A program made the translations under genes and the position numbers. Below are positions 13,851 to 15,004 of a stretch of 15,004 bases of DNA, in pieces. The DNA comes from Pseudomonadota bacterium (GTDB taxonomy: Bacteria; Pseudomonadota; Alphaproteobacteria; Rhizobiales; Rhizobiaceae), in contig JAEYRU010000181.1 of assembly GCA_023435335.1 (NCBI GenBank), forward strand, positions 1-15,004, in the 5' to 3' direction. The stretch's first letter is position 1; every line of letters starts with the position of its first letter. Under the pieces are notes generated by a model. That model was not told the origin of the DNA. It searched no databases and saw only the letters and a program-made list of their open reading frames with translations.

Positions 13851-13872
13851 GCGGCAAAGCCGCCGTTGCCGC
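13851..13872 (-). terminator. Possible terminator hairpin after the LOG gene
   Basis: GCGGCAA at 13851-13857 pairs perfectly with TTGCCGC at 13866-13872 around an 8-base loop, just after the LOG stop codon at 13881 in the minus direction. There is no following T-run, so intrinsic termination would be poor. It could stabilise a 3' end or simply slow polymerase. Confidence 0.35.
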
Positions 13873-13880
13873 AACGCGCC

Positions 13881-14462
13881 CTATCGTTCGTGCCCGTCGA
13901 TCCATTTGGTGACAGTCGGGGCGCGGTAGGCCGCGAGCTTGCCGAGCAATTCTCCGGGGCTTTCGGCTCTCACGAGCATGTCGCGGTGCTCGCGCCGCAT
14001 GAAGCCCTCCTCGACGGTGTGGTCGAGGAAATCGAGGAGACGGCGATAATAGCCCTCCACATCCAGCACCGCGCACGGCTTGGCGTGGTTGCCGAGCTGC
14101 GCCCAGGTCCACACCTCGAACAGCTCTTCCAGCGTGCCCGCTCCACCCGGCAGGGCGACGAAGGCATCCGACAATTCGGCCATCTGCGCCTTGCGCTCAT
14201 GCATGGACGAGACGATGCGCAGATCCGGCAGCCCCAGATGCGCGACCTCCTTGTCGACGAGGCGCTGGGGGATGATGCCGATCACCTCACCGCCCGCCGC
14301 CAGCGCCGCATCCGCCAGCACGCCCATCAGCCCGACTGAGGATCCCCCATAGACGAGGCCGATGCCGGCTTTGGCGAGCGCCGTTCCAAACGCCGCGGCG
14401 GCCTCGCGATAGGCGGGGCGGCGGCCGGCGTTCGAGCCGAGAAACACGCAGATGCGGCGCAT
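13881..14462 (-). CDS. LOG family protein (TIGR00730 type)
   Basis: The 193-residue Rossmann-like protein has the LOG signature: ICVFLGSNAGRRP at the N-terminus, GLVYGGSSVGLMG at 35-47, MHERKAQM with Arg90, and LPGGAGTLEELFEVWTWAQL at 104-123 with Glu112-Glu113. LOG proteins remove ribose 5'-phosphate from cytokinin nucleotides to release active cytokinin. Some bacterial relatives are AMP or other nucleotide phosphoribohydrolases instead. Sequence alone does not settle which. The length is typical. The ATG has GAGG 5 bases upstream. It lies between gyrA and coaD on the same strand, after the gyrA terminator, so it probably has its own promoter. Confidence 0.93.
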   Translation of the reverse strand: MRRICVFLGSNAGRRPAYREAAAAFGTALAKAGIGLVYGGSSVGLMGVLADAALAAGGEVIGIIPQRLVDKEVAHLGLPDLRIVSSMHERKAQMAELSDAFVALPGGAGTLEELFEVWTWAQLGNHAKPCAVLDVEGYYRRLLDFLDHTVEEGFMRREHRDMLVRAESPGELLGKLAAYRAPTVTKWIDGHER

Positions 14463-14568
14463 GGAAACCTCGTCGAAACTGGCGCTGCGGCCACGAAACT
14501 CGATGGTTTGACGTCAAGACAGGGATGGCTTGCCTTCCCGCCAGAGCAAGAGGGTCTCCCGGCACCGA

Positions 14569-14592
14569 AACGGCGCCGTCACCGGCGCCGTT
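14569..14592 (-). terminator. Terminator hairpin after gyrA
   Basis: AACGGCGCCG at 14569-14578 pairs perfectly with 14583-14592 around a 4-base loop. In the minus direction the stem ends in a short T-run (GTTTCGG). It lies about 60 bases beyond the gyrA stop codon and before the LOG gene. The short T-run makes it a moderate call. Confidence 0.65.
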
Positions 14593-14654
14593 CGACATTC
14601 CCCATCGCACCGGTAGGAAAGACCCCGCCACGGTGTGGTCCGGCAAGGGCGGAA

Positions 14655-15004
14655 TCACTCCGCGCTCGCCGCCCCATCCTCGGCTTCCGCTTCTTCCTCG
14701 CTGACGCGCTCGACCGAAACGACCTTCTCGTCCTCGGCCGTGTCGAACACGATCACCCCCTGGCTGCCGCGCCCGACGATGCGAATGCCGTTCACCGGGC
14801 AGCGGATAAGCTGCCCGCCATCCGTCACCAGCATGATCTGGTCGGCGTCCTCAACCGGGAAGGAGGCAACGAGTGGGCCGTTGCGGTCGTTCACCGCCAT
14901 GGCGACGATGCCCTTCCCGCCGCGTCGCGTCGTGCGATACTCATAGGACGAGGTGCGCTTGCCGTAGCCGTTCTCCGACAAGGTGAGGATGAACTGCTCC
15001 GCCG
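14655..15004 (-). CDS. gyrA: DNA gyrase subunit A, C-terminal fragment (continues past the window edge)
   Basis: The reading frame is open through the right edge of the window and gives the last roughly 116 residues of GyrA. The visible part is the end of the C-terminal beta-pinwheel that wraps DNA: LSENGYGKRTSSYEYRTTRR, GGKGIVAMAVNDRNGPLVAS, QIMLVTDGGQLIRCPVNGIR and GRGSQGVIVFDT. An acidic tail (EEEAEAEDGAASAE) follows, which in other gyrases modulates supercoiling. Gyrase introduces negative supercoils with ATP. The 5' part, with the catalytic Tyr, is outside the window. Confidence 0.97.
   Translation of the reverse strand, partial: AEQFILTLSENGYGKRTSSYEYRTTRRGGKGIVAMAVNDRNGPLVASFPVEDADQIMLVTDGGQLIRCPVNGIRIVGRGSQGVIVFDTAEDEKVVSVERVSEEEAEAEDGAASAE

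Noticed and set aside
14508..14517. TTGACGTCAA palindrome upstream of the LOG gene, looking like a -35 element or a CRE-like site
   Set aside because: No acceptable -10 lies 16-18 bases downstream on the minus strand, and a single 10-bp palindrome is not enough to call an operator.

Overview
This window reads as chromosomal DNA of a GC-rich alphaproteobacterium of the Rhizobiales, most likely near the Mesorhizobium/Phyllobacteriaceae group. The reasons are the gyrA - coaD - two cyclophilins - queA - tgt order, a BA14K-type exported protein, a GGAAC-N18-TT stress promoter and the protein sequences themselves. The genus is inference. Almost everything is encoded on the minus strand. I see no phage, insertion sequence, CRISPR array or other sign of recent transfer.

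Layout from left to right. Positions 44-1996 hold tctB-tctA, the two membrane subunits of a tripartite tricarboxylate-type transporter, with no binding-protein gene in view. A tRNA-Lys(UUU) with encoded CCA and a clear sigma-70 promoter lies at 2190-2327. A plus-strand secreted BA14K-family protein (2471-2875) converges on the minus-strand block across a perfect 12-bp terminator hairpin.

Positions 2913-8379 are the most interesting part: a five-gene minus-strand cluster. In transcription order it holds a circularly permuted ATP-grasp ligase, an alpha-E protein, a transglutaminase-like cysteine peptidase, the proteasome-like peptidase Anbu, and an aromatic-amino-acid-decarboxylase-type PLP enzyme. 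The first four form a recurrent bacterial module predicted to make and process an unknown peptide-like product. The fifth appears to be a local addition, and it carries Phe where the animal enzyme has its catalytic-loop Tyr. The upstream intergenic region has three 22-bp-spaced repeat units, two of them containing perfect dyads that differ by compensating changes.

Positions 8664-9373 hold two small exported proteins (DUF4864 and SH3) whose stop codons nearly touch. Positions 9451-13756 are a tightly packed housekeeping operon: coaD, a periplasmic and a cytoplasmic cyclophilin, a YdcZ-like membrane protein, queA and tgt. It links coenzyme A synthesis, protein folding and the last steps of queuosine tRNA modification. 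The Tgt has lost three of the four zinc ligands, and CoaD has an altered nucleotide-binding motif. A LOG-family gene (13881-14462) and the 3' end of gyrA with its terminator close the window.
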